Assembly: GCA_013152615.1 (NCBI GenBank)
Contig: JAADGA010000052.1
Coordinates: 3,723 to 11,937 of the forward strand
DNA length: 8,215 bases
Reading direction: 5' to 3'
Source: Alphaproteobacteria bacterium
Lineage (GTDB): Bacteria > Pseudomonadota > Alphaproteobacteria > Sphingomonadales > Emcibacteraceae
Shown: positions 1-6,156 of the stretch, piece after piece
Numbering within the stretch: the first letter of the stretch is position 1
Layout of the letters: each line of letters starts with the position of its first letter
Position numbers and translations under genes: made by a program
Notes under the pieces: generated by a model
The model's input: only the letters and a program-made list of their open reading frames with translations
Database searches by the model: none
What the model was told of the DNA's origin: nothing

Positions 1-996
1 GTCAAGCAGTATATTGCCGCCGGCCATGATGACGACCTGTGCGACTGGTATGATCTTGATCAGGATCTGGATCGGTTCCTGAAGATGATCGGGCATCTTA
101 AAGACCCGGTGGAACAGAAGCTGTCTGTCGCCCCCAGTTTAAAATCAATGGTCAATGATCTGAAAGACCAGCTGTCCGACCGGGATGATAATTCGGAACC
201 ACAACCGCAACCGGCAGAGGTGCTGGTATCACGCTATATTCCCCGGTCACAGCAGGATATTGCCGTGGTTCCCATGGGCCCGGTTCAGCTGGACCAGCTG
301 GAACGAAATTTAATTAATATGGAAATATTTCGTATGATGGCGGATCAGCCGGCCTATGTGATCGTGGGCAAGTCGAAACCCCAGCCAATATTTGTTGAAT
401 ATTATATCTCGGTTGAGGAAATCCGCAAAAAGCTGTTGCCGGGCTATGATATGCTGGCGGATAAATGGCTGTTTCAGCGGTTGACCCGGACGTTTGATCG
501 TAAATTATTACAGGCCCTCATCGAAAAAGACCTGCCCCCGGGACAGGCCATCAGTGTAAATATCAATGTGGAAACCGTTTTCACCCCGGTATTTGATGAT
601 TTTATATCAAAATTAAGAACCGGGCGTAACCAGCCGCTAATTTTTGAAATGCAACTGTTTGATGTGATCTCCGATATTCAGAAATTTTATGATGCCCGGG
701 ATAAACTGGCCCGGGCGGGCTGCCGGATCAGTCTGGACGCCATGGATATAAACGCGCTTATGGTTCTGGACCGGGAACTTCTGGAGGTCGATTTCCTCAA
801 AATAGGCTGGAATGCGGACTATAAAATGTTATTGGGCGGGCCGATGGAGGACAAGATAATTTCTGCCATTGCCGCGCAGGGCAAGATGCGGATTATCCTG
901 TGCCATTGTGATACCGAGGACGCTCTTGAATTTGGCAAAGCCGTTGGCATCCATATGTATCAGGGCTTTCTGACAGACAAAAAATTCGGCTCTTAG
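1..996 (+). CDS. Degenerate EAL-domain protein (5' end outside window)
   Basis: The frame is open from base 1 with no stop, so the start is probably upstream and 331 residues are visible; an internal ATG at 85 has no good ribosome binding site. The last ~200 residues follow the EAL phosphodiesterase fold: SVNINV near visible residue 186 matches the 'vNlS' strand, LIFEMQ matches 'lEitE', ISLDAMD matches 'iaLDDFG', VDFLKIG matches 'D.iKiD', and YQGFLTDK near the end matches 'QGy.f..P'. Key metal and catalytic positions are changed: the second Asp of DDFG is Ala, and AEGVE is replaced by LCHCD. I infer that it does not hydrolyse c-di-GMP and may be a binding or scaffolding protein. The N-terminal ~130 visible residues are acidic and match no domain I know, with a Pro/Gln-rich linker near residues 65-72. 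It converges on the hbd gene; no clear terminator lies between them. Confidence 0.75.
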   Translation, partial: VKQYIAAGHDDDLCDWYDLDQDLDRFLKMIGHLKDPVEQKLSVAPSLKSMVNDLKDQLSDRDDNSEPQPQPAEVLVSRYIPRSQQDIAVVPMGPVQLDQLERNLINMEIFRMMADQPAYVIVGKSKPQPIFVEYYISVEEIRKKLLPGYDMLADKWLFQRLTRTFDRKLLQALIEKDLPPGQAISVNINVETVFTPVFDDFISKLRTGRNQPLIFEMQLFDVISDIQKFYDARDKLARAGCRISLDAMDINALMVLDRELLEVDFLKIGWNADYKMLLGGPMEDKIISAIAAQGKMRIILCHCDTEDALEFGKAVGIHMYQGFLTDKKFGS

Positions 997-1073
997 AGGC
1001 CGTCCCATCTGAACACCGTCTGCGACAAAGGGGGAATCCGGGGAGGAATCTCTGGGATATATTTCTGGCCTGA

Positions 1074-1946
1074 TCAGCGGGTCGGGGTTGGTTCCTTGCC
1101 GCTGTAATCGTAAAATCCCCGGCCTACCTTCCGGCCAATCCATCCGGCTTCAACATATTTTACCAACAGCGGACACGGGCGATATTTGCTATCGGCCAAC
1201 CCCTCATACAACACCTGCATGATCGACAGGCAGGTATCCAGTCCGATAAAATCAGCGAGCTGTAATGGCCCCATCGGGTGATTGGCGCCAAGCCGCATGG
1301 CCTTGTCAATGGCCTCGACCGAGCCAACGCCCTCATAAAGAGTATAGATGGCTTCATTAATCATCGGCAGCAGCAGCCGGTTGACGATAAAGGCCGGGAA
1401 ATCTTCCGAATTAGCGGAAGTCTTGCCGATTTTCCGGATAAATTTTTCCGCAATCTGATAGGTTTCTTCGCTGGTGGCGATACCCCGGATCAGCTCGACC
1501 AGCTTCATCACCGGCACCGGGTTCATAAAATGCAGGCCGATAAATTTTTCCGGACGATCCGTGGTTGACGCCAGCCGGGTGATGGAAATCGACGAGGTAT
1601 TGGTTGCCAGAATGGCATCCGCCTTCAGAATCGGGCATAAGTCCTGAAAAATGGCAATTTTTACTTTTTCATTTTCGGTCGCCGCTTCAATTGCAAGATC
1701 AACCGCGGAAAATGCCGCCAGCCGGTCTGTCGTCTTGATCCGGGTCAGCGCCGCCCTGGCGTCGTCATCTGAAATAAATCCTCTGGTAATCTGGCGGTGA
1801 AGATTGGTTTCAATTTTGGCCAGGGCTTTGTGCAGGGCATCTGTGTTAACATCGCTCAGCAGAACGTCATATCCTGCAACCGCAAACACATGGGCAATCC
1901 CATTACCCATCTGGCCCGCGCCTATAATTCCGACATGTTGTACCAT
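1074..1946 (-). CDS. hbd: 3-hydroxybutyryl-CoA dehydrogenase (3-hydroxyacyl-CoA dehydrogenase family)
   Basis: This 290-residue cytoplasmic enzyme is predicted to interconvert 3-hydroxybutyryl-CoA and acetoacetyl-CoA with NAD(P). The N-terminal Rossmann fold has GAGQMG at residues 9-14 and Asp32 at the end of the second strand, expected to contact the cofactor ribose. Ser118 (in NTSSIS), His139 (GLHFMNP), Glu151 and Asn189 (FIVNR) have the same spacing as the catalytic Ser-His-Glu-Asn set of human HADH. The C-terminal half is the helical dimerisation domain, and the length is normal for the family. It is the third gene of the etfB-etfA-hbd operon, 72 bp after etfA, with AGAGAG about 10 bases before the ATG. 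One oddity is the segment before Asn189, which reads SANSEDFPAF where the family usually has a 'tPV..kD.PGF' pattern; the Gly is Ala here. Substrate chain length cannot be fixed from sequence, but this single-domain form usually prefers short chains. Confidence 0.93.
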   Translation of the reverse strand: MVQHVGIIGAGQMGNGIAHVFAVAGYDVLLSDVNTDALHKALAKIETNLHRQITRGFISDDDARAALTRIKTTDRLAAFSAVDLAIEAATENEKVKIAIFQDLCPILKADAILATNTSSISITRLASTTDRPEKFIGLHFMNPVPVMKLVELIRGIATSEETYQIAEKFIRKIGKTSANSEDFPAFIVNRLLLPMINEAIYTLYEGVGSVEAIDKAMRLGANHPMGPLQLADFIGLDTCLSIMQVLYEGLADSKYRPCPLLVKYVEAGWIGRKVGRGFYDYSGKEPTPTR

Positions 1947-1979
1947 TGTGCGTTTCTCTCTTTATTATTTACCAGCGTC

Positions 1980-1999
1980 GCGGGTTGAATTTATCCCGC
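1980..1999 (-). other. Small stem-loop between etfA and hbd
   Basis: GCGGG and CCCGC form a 5-bp perfect stem around a 10-base AT-rich loop in the 72-bp gap between etfA and hbd. In the mRNA it is not followed by a U-tract, so it is not an intrinsic terminator. It could mark a processing or stability element that adjusts hbd expression relative to etfBA. This is weak evidence from pairing alone. Confidence 0.25.
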
Positions 2000-2018
2000 A
2001 GCATACTCATCAAACTTC

Positions 2019-2948
2019 TCAGGACAGTGCTTTTTCCAGTTCCGGCAGGGCCTGAAACAGATCCGCAACCAGACCATAATCGGCAACCTGAAAAATCGGT
2101 GCTTCTTCGTCCTTGTTGATTGCGACAATAACCTTGCTGTCTTTCATCCCGGCCAGATGCTGGATCGCCCCTGAAATACCGACAGCGATATAAAGATCGG
2201 GAGCGACAATCTTGCCGGTCTGCCCGACCTGATAATCATTGGGGACAAAGCCCGCATCCACTGCTGCGCGCGAAGCACCGACCGCCGCGCCGAGCTTGTC
2301 AGCGACGGCCTCGACCAGAGCAAAATTTTCACCGCTGCCCATCCCCCGGCCCCCGGAGATAATAATTTTGGCACTGGTGAGCTCAGGGCGTTCGGACTTG
2401 GACAGTTCCGCCCCGACAAAGTGTGAAATCCCGGGATTGGCCACCGGGGTTACCGGTTCAATTATGGCCGTCCCGCCTGTGGTCGCTGCTGCCGGAAAGG
2501 CTGTCGTCCGAACCGTGATCAGCTTTTTGGCATCGCTTGATTGCACGGTGGCAATGGCGTTACCGGCATAGATTGGCCGCTTGAAGCTGTCGGCACTCTC
2601 GACCGAAATTATATCTGAAATCTGCGCCATATCCAGCAGAGCTGCCACCCGCGGCATAAAATTCTTGCCGGATGTCGTTGCCGCAACCAGTATCGCGTCA
2701 TAGCCGTCCGCAAGCGAGACCACCAGCGGGGCGATGACTTCGGCCAGCGGATGGGCATAATCGGCACTGTCCGCCACCAGAATCTTTGAGACGCCTGCGA
2801 CTTTCGCGGCGGCGGCGGCGGCATCGGCACAGCCGGAACCGGCAACGAGGATATCGACGGCGCCAAGTTTCGTCGCCGCCGTGACGGCGTTCAGGGTGCT
2901 GTCTTTCAAGCCATTATTATCATGATCGGCAATTACCAGTGATGTCAT
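2019..2948 (-). CDS. etfA: Electron transfer flavoprotein alpha subunit
   Basis: This 309-residue protein is the FAD-binding large subunit of the soluble ETF heterodimer. ETF takes electrons from acyl-CoA and other dehydrogenases and passes them to ETF:quinone oxidoreductase. The N-terminal ~185 residues form the variable alpha/beta domain. The C-terminal FAD domain is fully recognisable: [11 protein letters not shown] at 199-209, [11 protein letters not shown] at 224-234, VGQTGK at 241-246, [11 protein letters not shown] at 258-268 and [15 protein letters not shown] at 278-292. An alanine-rich run at residues 42-48 (poly-GCC/GCG codons) looks like local low complexity. It begins two bases after the etfB stop codon (TGA-AG-ATG), with GGGAG in the end of etfB as a likely ribosome binding site, so the two subunits are probably co-translated in equal amounts. 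The length is normal and no key residue is missing. Confidence 0.97.
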   Translation of the reverse strand: MTSLVIADHDNNGLKDSTLNAVTAATKLGAVDILVAGSGCADAAAAAAKVAGVSKILVADSADYAHPLAEVIAPLVVSLADGYDAILVAATTSGKNFMPRVAALLDMAQISDIISVESADSFKRPIYAGNAIATVQSSDAKKLITVRTTAFPAAATTGGTAIIEPVTPVANPGISHFVGAELSKSERPELTSAKIIISGGRGMGSGENFALVEAVADKLGAAVGASRAAVDAGFVPNDYQVGQTGKIVAPDLYIAVGISGAIQHLAGMKDSKVIVAINKDEEAPIFQVADYGLVADLFQALPELEKALS

Positions 2949-2950
2949 CT

Positions 2951-3700
2951 TCAGATTACTCCCGCTTCGTCACGTAATTTGGTGACCAGTTCCGCCACAT
3001 TCTCAACAATAATCCCCGCTTCGCGTTTGGATGGTTCCTCCACCTTCAGCGTGATCACGCGTCTCTTGGTATCGACATCATAATCAGCCGGTTCTTTGGT
3101 TGCCAGCGGTTTGCGCTTTGCCTTCATGATGTTGGGCAGGGAGGCATAGCGCGGTTCATTAAGCCGGAGATCCACGGTGATTACCGCTGGCAGATCAAGC
3201 CTGACCGTCTCAAGCCCGCCATCAATTTCCCGGGTGACATCAACATGTCCCTCTGCGGGGGTGACCTTGGAGGCAAAAGTTCCCTGAGGCCAGCCAAGCA
3301 GTGCCGCCAGCATCTGACCGGTCTGATTGCAGTCATTGTCAATCGCCTGCTTGCCGAGCAATACCAGTCCCGGTTCTTCTTCGGTCGTTATTGCCTTCAG
3401 GATTTTTGCGATAGCGAGCGGTTCGACCGCCTCGTCTGTCTTGACCAGAATGGCCCGGTCCGCCCCCATCGCCAGCGCCGTCCGCAGGGTTTCCTGTGCC
3501 TGTGCCGGGCCAATGGAAACCACAATGACTTCCTCTGCGGTCCCCGCTTCGCGGAGTCGTAGTGCTTCCTCGACCGCAATTTCATCAAAAGGGTTCATCG
3601 ACATCTTGACATTGGCGAGTTCGACCCCGCTGTTATCAGCCTTCACCCGGACTTTTACATTATAGTCAATCACCCGTTTCACCGGGACTAAAATCTTCAT
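2951..3700 (-). CDS. etfB: Electron transfer flavoprotein beta subunit
   Basis: This 249-residue protein is the AMP-binding small subunit of ETF, partner of the adjacent EtfA. The frame can be extended to a TTG at 3724, but I chose the ATG at 3700: it gives the usual [10 protein letters not shown]-terminus and the usual length, and it has GGGAGAAG just upstream. [14 protein letters not shown] at 117-130 is the AMP-binding region. [18 protein letters not shown] at 180-197 is the ETF-beta signature and recognition loop that docks onto partner dehydrogenases. It is first in the operon etfB-etfA-hbd and is read divergently from the aminotransferase-like gene across a ~690-bp region. Nothing is truncated or unusual. 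The context, with hbd downstream, points to beta-oxidation or short-chain acyl-CoA metabolism rather than nitrogen-fixation-type ETF. Confidence 0.97.
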   Translation of the reverse strand: MKILVPVKRVIDYNVKVRVKADNSGVELANVKMSMNPFDEIAVEEALRLREAGTAEEVIVVSIGPAQAQETLRTALAMGADRAILVKTDEAVEPLAIAKILKAITTEEEPGLVLLGKQAIDNDCNQTGQMLAALLGWPQGTFASKVTPAEGHVDVTREIDGGLETVRLDLPAVITVDLRLNEPRYASLPNIMKAKRKPLATKEPADYDVDTKRRVITLKVEEPSKREAGIIVENVAELVTKLRDEAGVI

Positions 3701-3707
3701 CGTGGGT

Positions 3708-3715
3708 CTTCTCCC
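3708..3715 (-). promoter_or_regulatory. Ribosome binding site that sets the etfB start
   Basis: GGGAGAAG on the minus strand lies 7 bases before the ATG at 3700. It falls inside the N-terminal extension that a TTG start at 3724 would give, so it supports the shorter protein. Confidence 0.7.
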
Positions 3716-3780
3716 ATCATTCAAGTAATGATATTTCCTAAATACTGTTCTTACAGGTCACTCAATAGCTTCGATCTTTG

Positions 3781-3791
3781 TTGCAGCGCAA
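3781..3791 (-). promoter_or_regulatory. Palindromic operator-like site upstream of etfB
   Basis: TTGCGCTGCAA (minus strand) is a palindrome TTGC-N3-GCAA, about 80 bases before the etfB ATG. It lies just downstream of a possible promoter: a perfect -35 TTGACA at 3823-3828, with a weak -10 (TAACTG at 17-bp spacing, or TGTAAT at 21 bp). The site would overlap the transcription start, a usual place for a repressor. Nine of ten bases of its TGCGCTGCAA core recur upstream of the mutase gene at 8018-8027. The regulator is unknown; TGC-N-GCA palindromes have been reported for alphaproteobacterial PhaR, and TTGCAA elements for short-chain acyl-CoA regulators, so both are possible. Confidence 0.4.
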
Positions 3792-3921
3792 TATAATTAC
3801 AGTTACCTCATGACGGCGCTGCTGTCAATTGAATCAGGTGAATCACGGCAGCATGATACATAAGCGGTAAAAAAAATAAACGACTGTTTGGGCTTTTATC
3901 AGATATTTTGTCAGGAAAGGT

Positions 3922-4080
3922 ATGACAATCTCCGAAATCCAGAAAAAAACAGCAAATTTCCTTGTTGCCATAATGGTGATAGCGGAATTATTTTCCCGCA
4001 TTTCTCCTGAGAGGGAACAGGGTTGTCAAGAGCAGGGTCAACAAGACATAAAGAAGAATATTATTCTAATAATATATTGA
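3922..4080 (+). CDS. Possible small protein, 52 residues, unknown function
   Basis: I do not recognise this ORF. It starts with ATG at 3922 and ends with TGA at 4078-4080. The AGGAAAGG at 3913-3920 is a strong ribosome binding site, with AGGA spaced 5 bases from the ATG; this is the main reason to list it. The peptide begins MTISEIQKKT, has a short hydrophobic segment at residues 13-24 (FLVAIMVIAELF), then a charged Glu/Gln-rich part (residues 29-43), and ends in a hydrophobic NIILIIY. The hydrophobic segment is short for a full membrane span. The ORF lies in AT-rich DNA between two divergent genes and could equally be chance or a decayed remnant. No clear promoter is visible directly upstream. 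Confidence 0.3.
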   Translation: MTISEIQKKTANFLVAIMVIAELFSRISPEREQGCQEQGQQDIKKNIILIIY

Positions 4081-4124
4081 TAAACAGGAAATAATATACT
4101 TTTATATAGCTGATGTAGCACTGC

Positions 4125-4155
4125 TTGACTTATTGTGGGATAATATTAGTATAAT
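4125..4155 (+). promoter_or_regulatory. Candidate sigma-70 promoter for the aminotransferase-like gene or a leader RNA
   Basis: TTGACT at 4125-4130 (5 of 6 to consensus) and TATAAT at 4150-4155 (6 of 6) are separated by 19 bp, slightly longer than the ideal 17. The predicted start is near 4162, leaving a leader of about 225 bases before the ATG at 4387. The surrounding DNA is AT-rich, so chance matches to TATAAT are more likely than usual here. Confidence 0.45.
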
Positions 4156-4201
4156 AATCGATAAAATGATCTGATGATGGCGGCCTATTCAGAAATTAGA
4201 G

Positions 4202-4273
4202 AAAACTGACGCTGTCAAAGATAGTGCAGCCCTTGTGGACGGCCCGTTTCCGGAGTGGAAACTATCAGTTTTT
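4202..4273 (+). ncRNA. Possible structured leader RNA or attenuator
   Basis: AAAACTGA (4202-4209) can pair perfectly with TCAGTTTT (4265-4272), enclosing a hairpin GTTTCC/GGAAAC (4246-4251 with 4257-4262) and a short GCTG/CAGC hairpin (4211-4214 with 4227-4230). An alternative stem, GATAGT (4220-4225) with ACTATC (4261-4266), uses part of the same 3' strand and leaves the TTTTT run at 4269-4273 free, as in a terminator. The two folds exclude each other. It lies downstream of the candidate promoter at 4125-4155 and upstream of the aminotransferase-like gene. No known riboswitch family is recognised, and the folds are hand-drawn without energy values. Confidence 0.25.
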
Positions 4274-4302
4274 GTTCAGCTCACGTCACGGTGATTTGAC
4301 CG

Positions 4303-4366
4303 CTGCCCAGCCATAATGCTGCCCGGCCATAATGCCGCCCGGCCATAATGCTGCCCGGCCATAATC
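4303..4366 (+). repeat. Four-copy 16-bp tandem repeat in the 5' leader
   Basis: The unit CTGCCCGGCCATAATG occurs four times head to tail without spacers at 4303-4318, 4319-4334, 4335-4350 and 4351-4366. Copy 1 differs by one base (AG for GG), copy 3 by one (CCG for CTG) and copy 4 by its last base. It ends 9 bases before the ribosome binding site of the aminotransferase-like gene. Each of the first three copies ends in an ATG, and as 16 is not a multiple of 3 these fall in three different frames; the one at 4348 is in frame with the gene. Confidence 0.95.
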
Positions 4367-4374
4367 TAAAAGTC

Positions 4375-4380
4375 AAGGAA
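4375..4380 (+). promoter_or_regulatory. Ribosome binding site that sets the aminotransferase-like start
   Basis: AAGGAA lies 6 bases before the ATG at 4387. The in-frame ATG at 4348 belongs to the repeat array and has no purine-rich sequence before it, so 4387 is preferred. Confidence 0.7.
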
Positions 4381-4386
4381 AACAGA

Positions 4387-6156
4387 ATGGCCGCAGAAAA
4401 TACCGAACAGACAAAATCATTGAAACTTATTGAACAGATCAGACAGTCTGTCATTGGTGAGGGTCGGCTGTTCCCGACGCCGTTTGGTCTGAAACCACTG
4501 ATCTATGCGGATTATACCGCCTCTGGCCGTGCGCTTGGCTTTGTTGAGGATTATATCGCCGAAAATGTCCTGCCCTTTTATGCCAATACCCATTCGGAAT
4601 CCTCGGCCACCGGACGCCAGACGACGGCTTTTCGCGAGCAGGCCCGCACCCTGATTCGCCGCTCGCTCAAGGCCCGGGATGACGACGCCGTTATTTTCTG
4701 CGGCTCGGGGGCGACCGGAGCCATTCAGAAAATGGTCGAAATTCTCAATATCCGGATTCCGCTCAATCTGGATGATGACTATAAATTCTCGGCACAGATC
4801 GCCCCCTCTGACCGGCCAGTGGTTTTCGTCGGTCCCTATGAGCATCATTCCAACGAACTGGCCTGGCGCGAGAGTATAGTCGATGTGGTCGTCATTCCAC
4901 TGGATAAATCCGGTACGATTGATCAGCTTGTGCTGCGGGCGGAACTGGAAAAATATATGGAGCGCCGGTTAAGGATCGGCAGTTTTTCGGCGGCCTCCAA
5001 CGTCACCGGCCTGTTGACGGATGTCACAGCCATTACCCGGATTCTGCATGAACAGGGTGCCTTGGCTTTTTGGGATTATGCGGCGGCGGGGCCGTATGTC
5101 GCCATCAATATGACCGGCTGCAATGATGGTGACGGGGATAGCTCACTGGACGCGCTTTATATCTCGCCCCATAAATTTATCGGCGGGCCGGGGACGCCGG
5201 GGGTGCTGGTGATCAGACGTCATTTGCTGACCAACCGGGTGCCGTCGGTACCGGGGGGCGGCACCGTGTCCTATGTTTCATCAGCAGATCAGCATTATTA
5301 TCCGGCGGGAGAACAGCGCGAGGAAGGCGGCACCCCGGCCATTGTCGAATCGATCCGGGCGGGCATGGTGTTTCAGCTCAAGGATGCGGTCGGGGCTGAT
5401 ATGATTGAAGCTCTGGAACAGAATATGGCCCGGCGGGCGATCGCGCGCTGGTCACAACATCCGGCGATCGAAATTCTTGGTGATCTGACGGCACCACGGA
5501 CCTCAATCCTGTCCTTTCTGATCCGGGCGGGCGGGCGGCCACTGCATTACGGTTTTGTCGATGCGCTGATCAATGACCTGTTCGGGATCCAGGTCCGGGG
5601 CGGCTGTTCCTGTGCCGGGCCTTACGGCCATATATTGCTTGGCATTGGCCTCGACCGCAGCCGGGCAATCGCCGCCGCGGTGGATAGTGGCCATCAGATA
5701 TTAAAGCCGGGCTGGGTGCGGCTGAATTTCAATTATTTCACTGATGACGATACCTTTGACTATATTCTCCGGGCGGTGGAACTGATTGCGCATTATGGCT
5801 GGAAATTACTCGGTCATTATAAATATGATCCGCAGCGGGCAATCTGGTACTGTCGGAACCGGAAGATTCCGTCAAGCCGCACCCTGAATGACATTGACTT
5901 TGACAGCGGTGAATTCCGGCCGCCGAAGACTGTTGATTACGGCCAGCGCCAGCCGCTGACGGCGTATCTGGACCAGACCGAAAAATTCCTGCAGGCGGTG
6001 GCAATTGATCCCACAGACCCGATGCCGCCACTGCCGCAGCATTATGACCGGCTGCGCTGGTTCACTTTACCCGGTGATTTGGGGCCTAGTGATTTGGGAC
6101 CCGGGGATTTGGGGCCTAGTGATTTGGCGTCCGGGGATTTGGAGCCTGTTGCCTGA
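4387..6156 (+). CDS. Class V aminotransferase / cysteine desulfurase-like PLP protein of unknown substrate
   Basis: This 589-residue protein is a fold-type I PLP enzyme of the class V aminotransferase family, cytoplasmic with no signal peptide. IYADYTASGR at 39-48 and NTHSESSATGRQT at 68-79 are the N-terminal motifs. FCGSGATGAIQK at 104-115 is the PLP phosphate region, YEHHSN at 151-156 holds the ring-stacking His, FWDYAAAGPY at 228-237 carries the PLP-pairing Asp230, and SPHKF at 260-264 carries Lys263, the expected Schiff-base lysine. VRGGCSCAGP at 403-412 aligns with the VR.G..CA.P loop of SufS-type desulfurases, so Cys409 falls at the catalytic Cys position and Cys407 is extra. About 120 residues follow the core, longer than SufS (~400 in total), and the tail is five pentapeptide repeats (563-587). 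No sulfur-transfer partner gene lies nearby. It may be a desulfurase or lyase, but the substrate is unknown. Its 3' end overlaps the convergent DUF885 gene by 41 bp. Confidence 0.85.
   Translation: MAAENTEQTKSLKLIEQIRQSVIGEGRLFPTPFGLKPLIYADYTASGRALGFVEDYIAENVLPFYANTHSESSATGRQTTAFREQARTLIRRSLKARDDDAVIFCGSGATGAIQKMVEILNIRIPLNLDDDYKFSAQIAPSDRPVVFVGPYEHHSNELAWRESIVDVVVIPLDKSGTIDQLVLRAELEKYMERRLRIGSFSAASNVTGLLTDVTAITRILHEQGALAFWDYAAAGPYVAINMTGCNDGDGDSSLDALYISPHKFIGGPGTPGVLVIRRHLLTNRVPSVPGGGTVSYVSSADQHYYPAGEQREEGGTPAIVESIRAGMVFQLKDAVGADMIEALEQNMARRAIARWSQHPAIEILGDLTAPRTSILSFLIRAGGRPLHYGFVDALINDLFGIQVRGGCSCAGPYGHILLGIGLDRSRAIAAAVDSGHQILKPGWVRLNFNYFTDDDTFDYILRAVELIAHYGWKLLGHYKYDPQRAIWYCRNRKIPSSRTLNDIDFDSGEFRPPKTVDYGQRQPLTAYLDQTEKFLQAVAIDPTDPMPPLPQHYDRLRWFTLPGDLGPSDLGPGDLGPSDLASGDLEPVA
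6073..6147 (+). repeat. Five-copy 15-bp coding tandem repeat at a gene end
   Basis: Five 15-bp units run from 6073 to 6147, encoding GDLGP, SDLGP, GDLGP, SDLAS and GDLEP at the C-terminus of the aminotransferase-like protein. Units alternate in pairs (30-bp higher-order period), with copies 1 and 3 and copies 2 and 4 most alike, which suggests growth by duplication of a dimer. GATTTGG is invariant. On the other strand the CCTAGT junctions give TAG stop codons every 30 bp in the DUF885 reading frame, one of which (6116-6118) is that gene's stop. Confidence 0.93.

Larger units (their letters stand above)
3701..4386. other. Divergent intergenic region, AT-rich, no established gene
   Basis: This stretch of nearly 700 bp separates etfB (minus) from the aminotransferase-like gene (plus). 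Its left part, 3780-3830, should hold the etfB promoter and a palindrome. The middle, 3850-4170, is much richer in A/T than the genes around it and holds one short ORF with a good ribosome binding site (3922-4080). The right part holds a promoter-like element (4125-4155), possible RNA structure (4202-4273) and a four-copy tandem repeat (4303-4366). I saw no tRNA, no known riboswitch and no transposon remnant. The parts I can support are listed separately. Confidence 0.6.

Noticed and set aside
997..1073. Bidirectional terminator between the EAL-type gene and hbd
   Set aside because: AGGCC/GGCCT and TCCCA/TGGGA can pair, but over long distances and without a U-tract on either strand, so the call is not supported.
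3701..3724. etfB start at the TTG at 3724
   Set aside because: It would put the ribosome binding site inside the coding region and add eight residues absent from the typical N-terminus.
4005..4030. TPP riboswitch, because of CTGAGAGGGAACAGGG
   Set aside because: Only the CTGAGA core matches; the second conserved half and the pairing arms are missing, and the downstream gene is not a thiamine gene.
4303..4366. CRISPR array
   Set aside because: The four 16-bp units touch each other with no spacers, and no cas gene is present.
4289..6081. Shared 10-mer CGGTGATTTG before the first repeat array and at the start of the coding repeat
   Set aside because: Identical 10-mers are expected many times by chance in 8 kb, and the flanking bases do not match.
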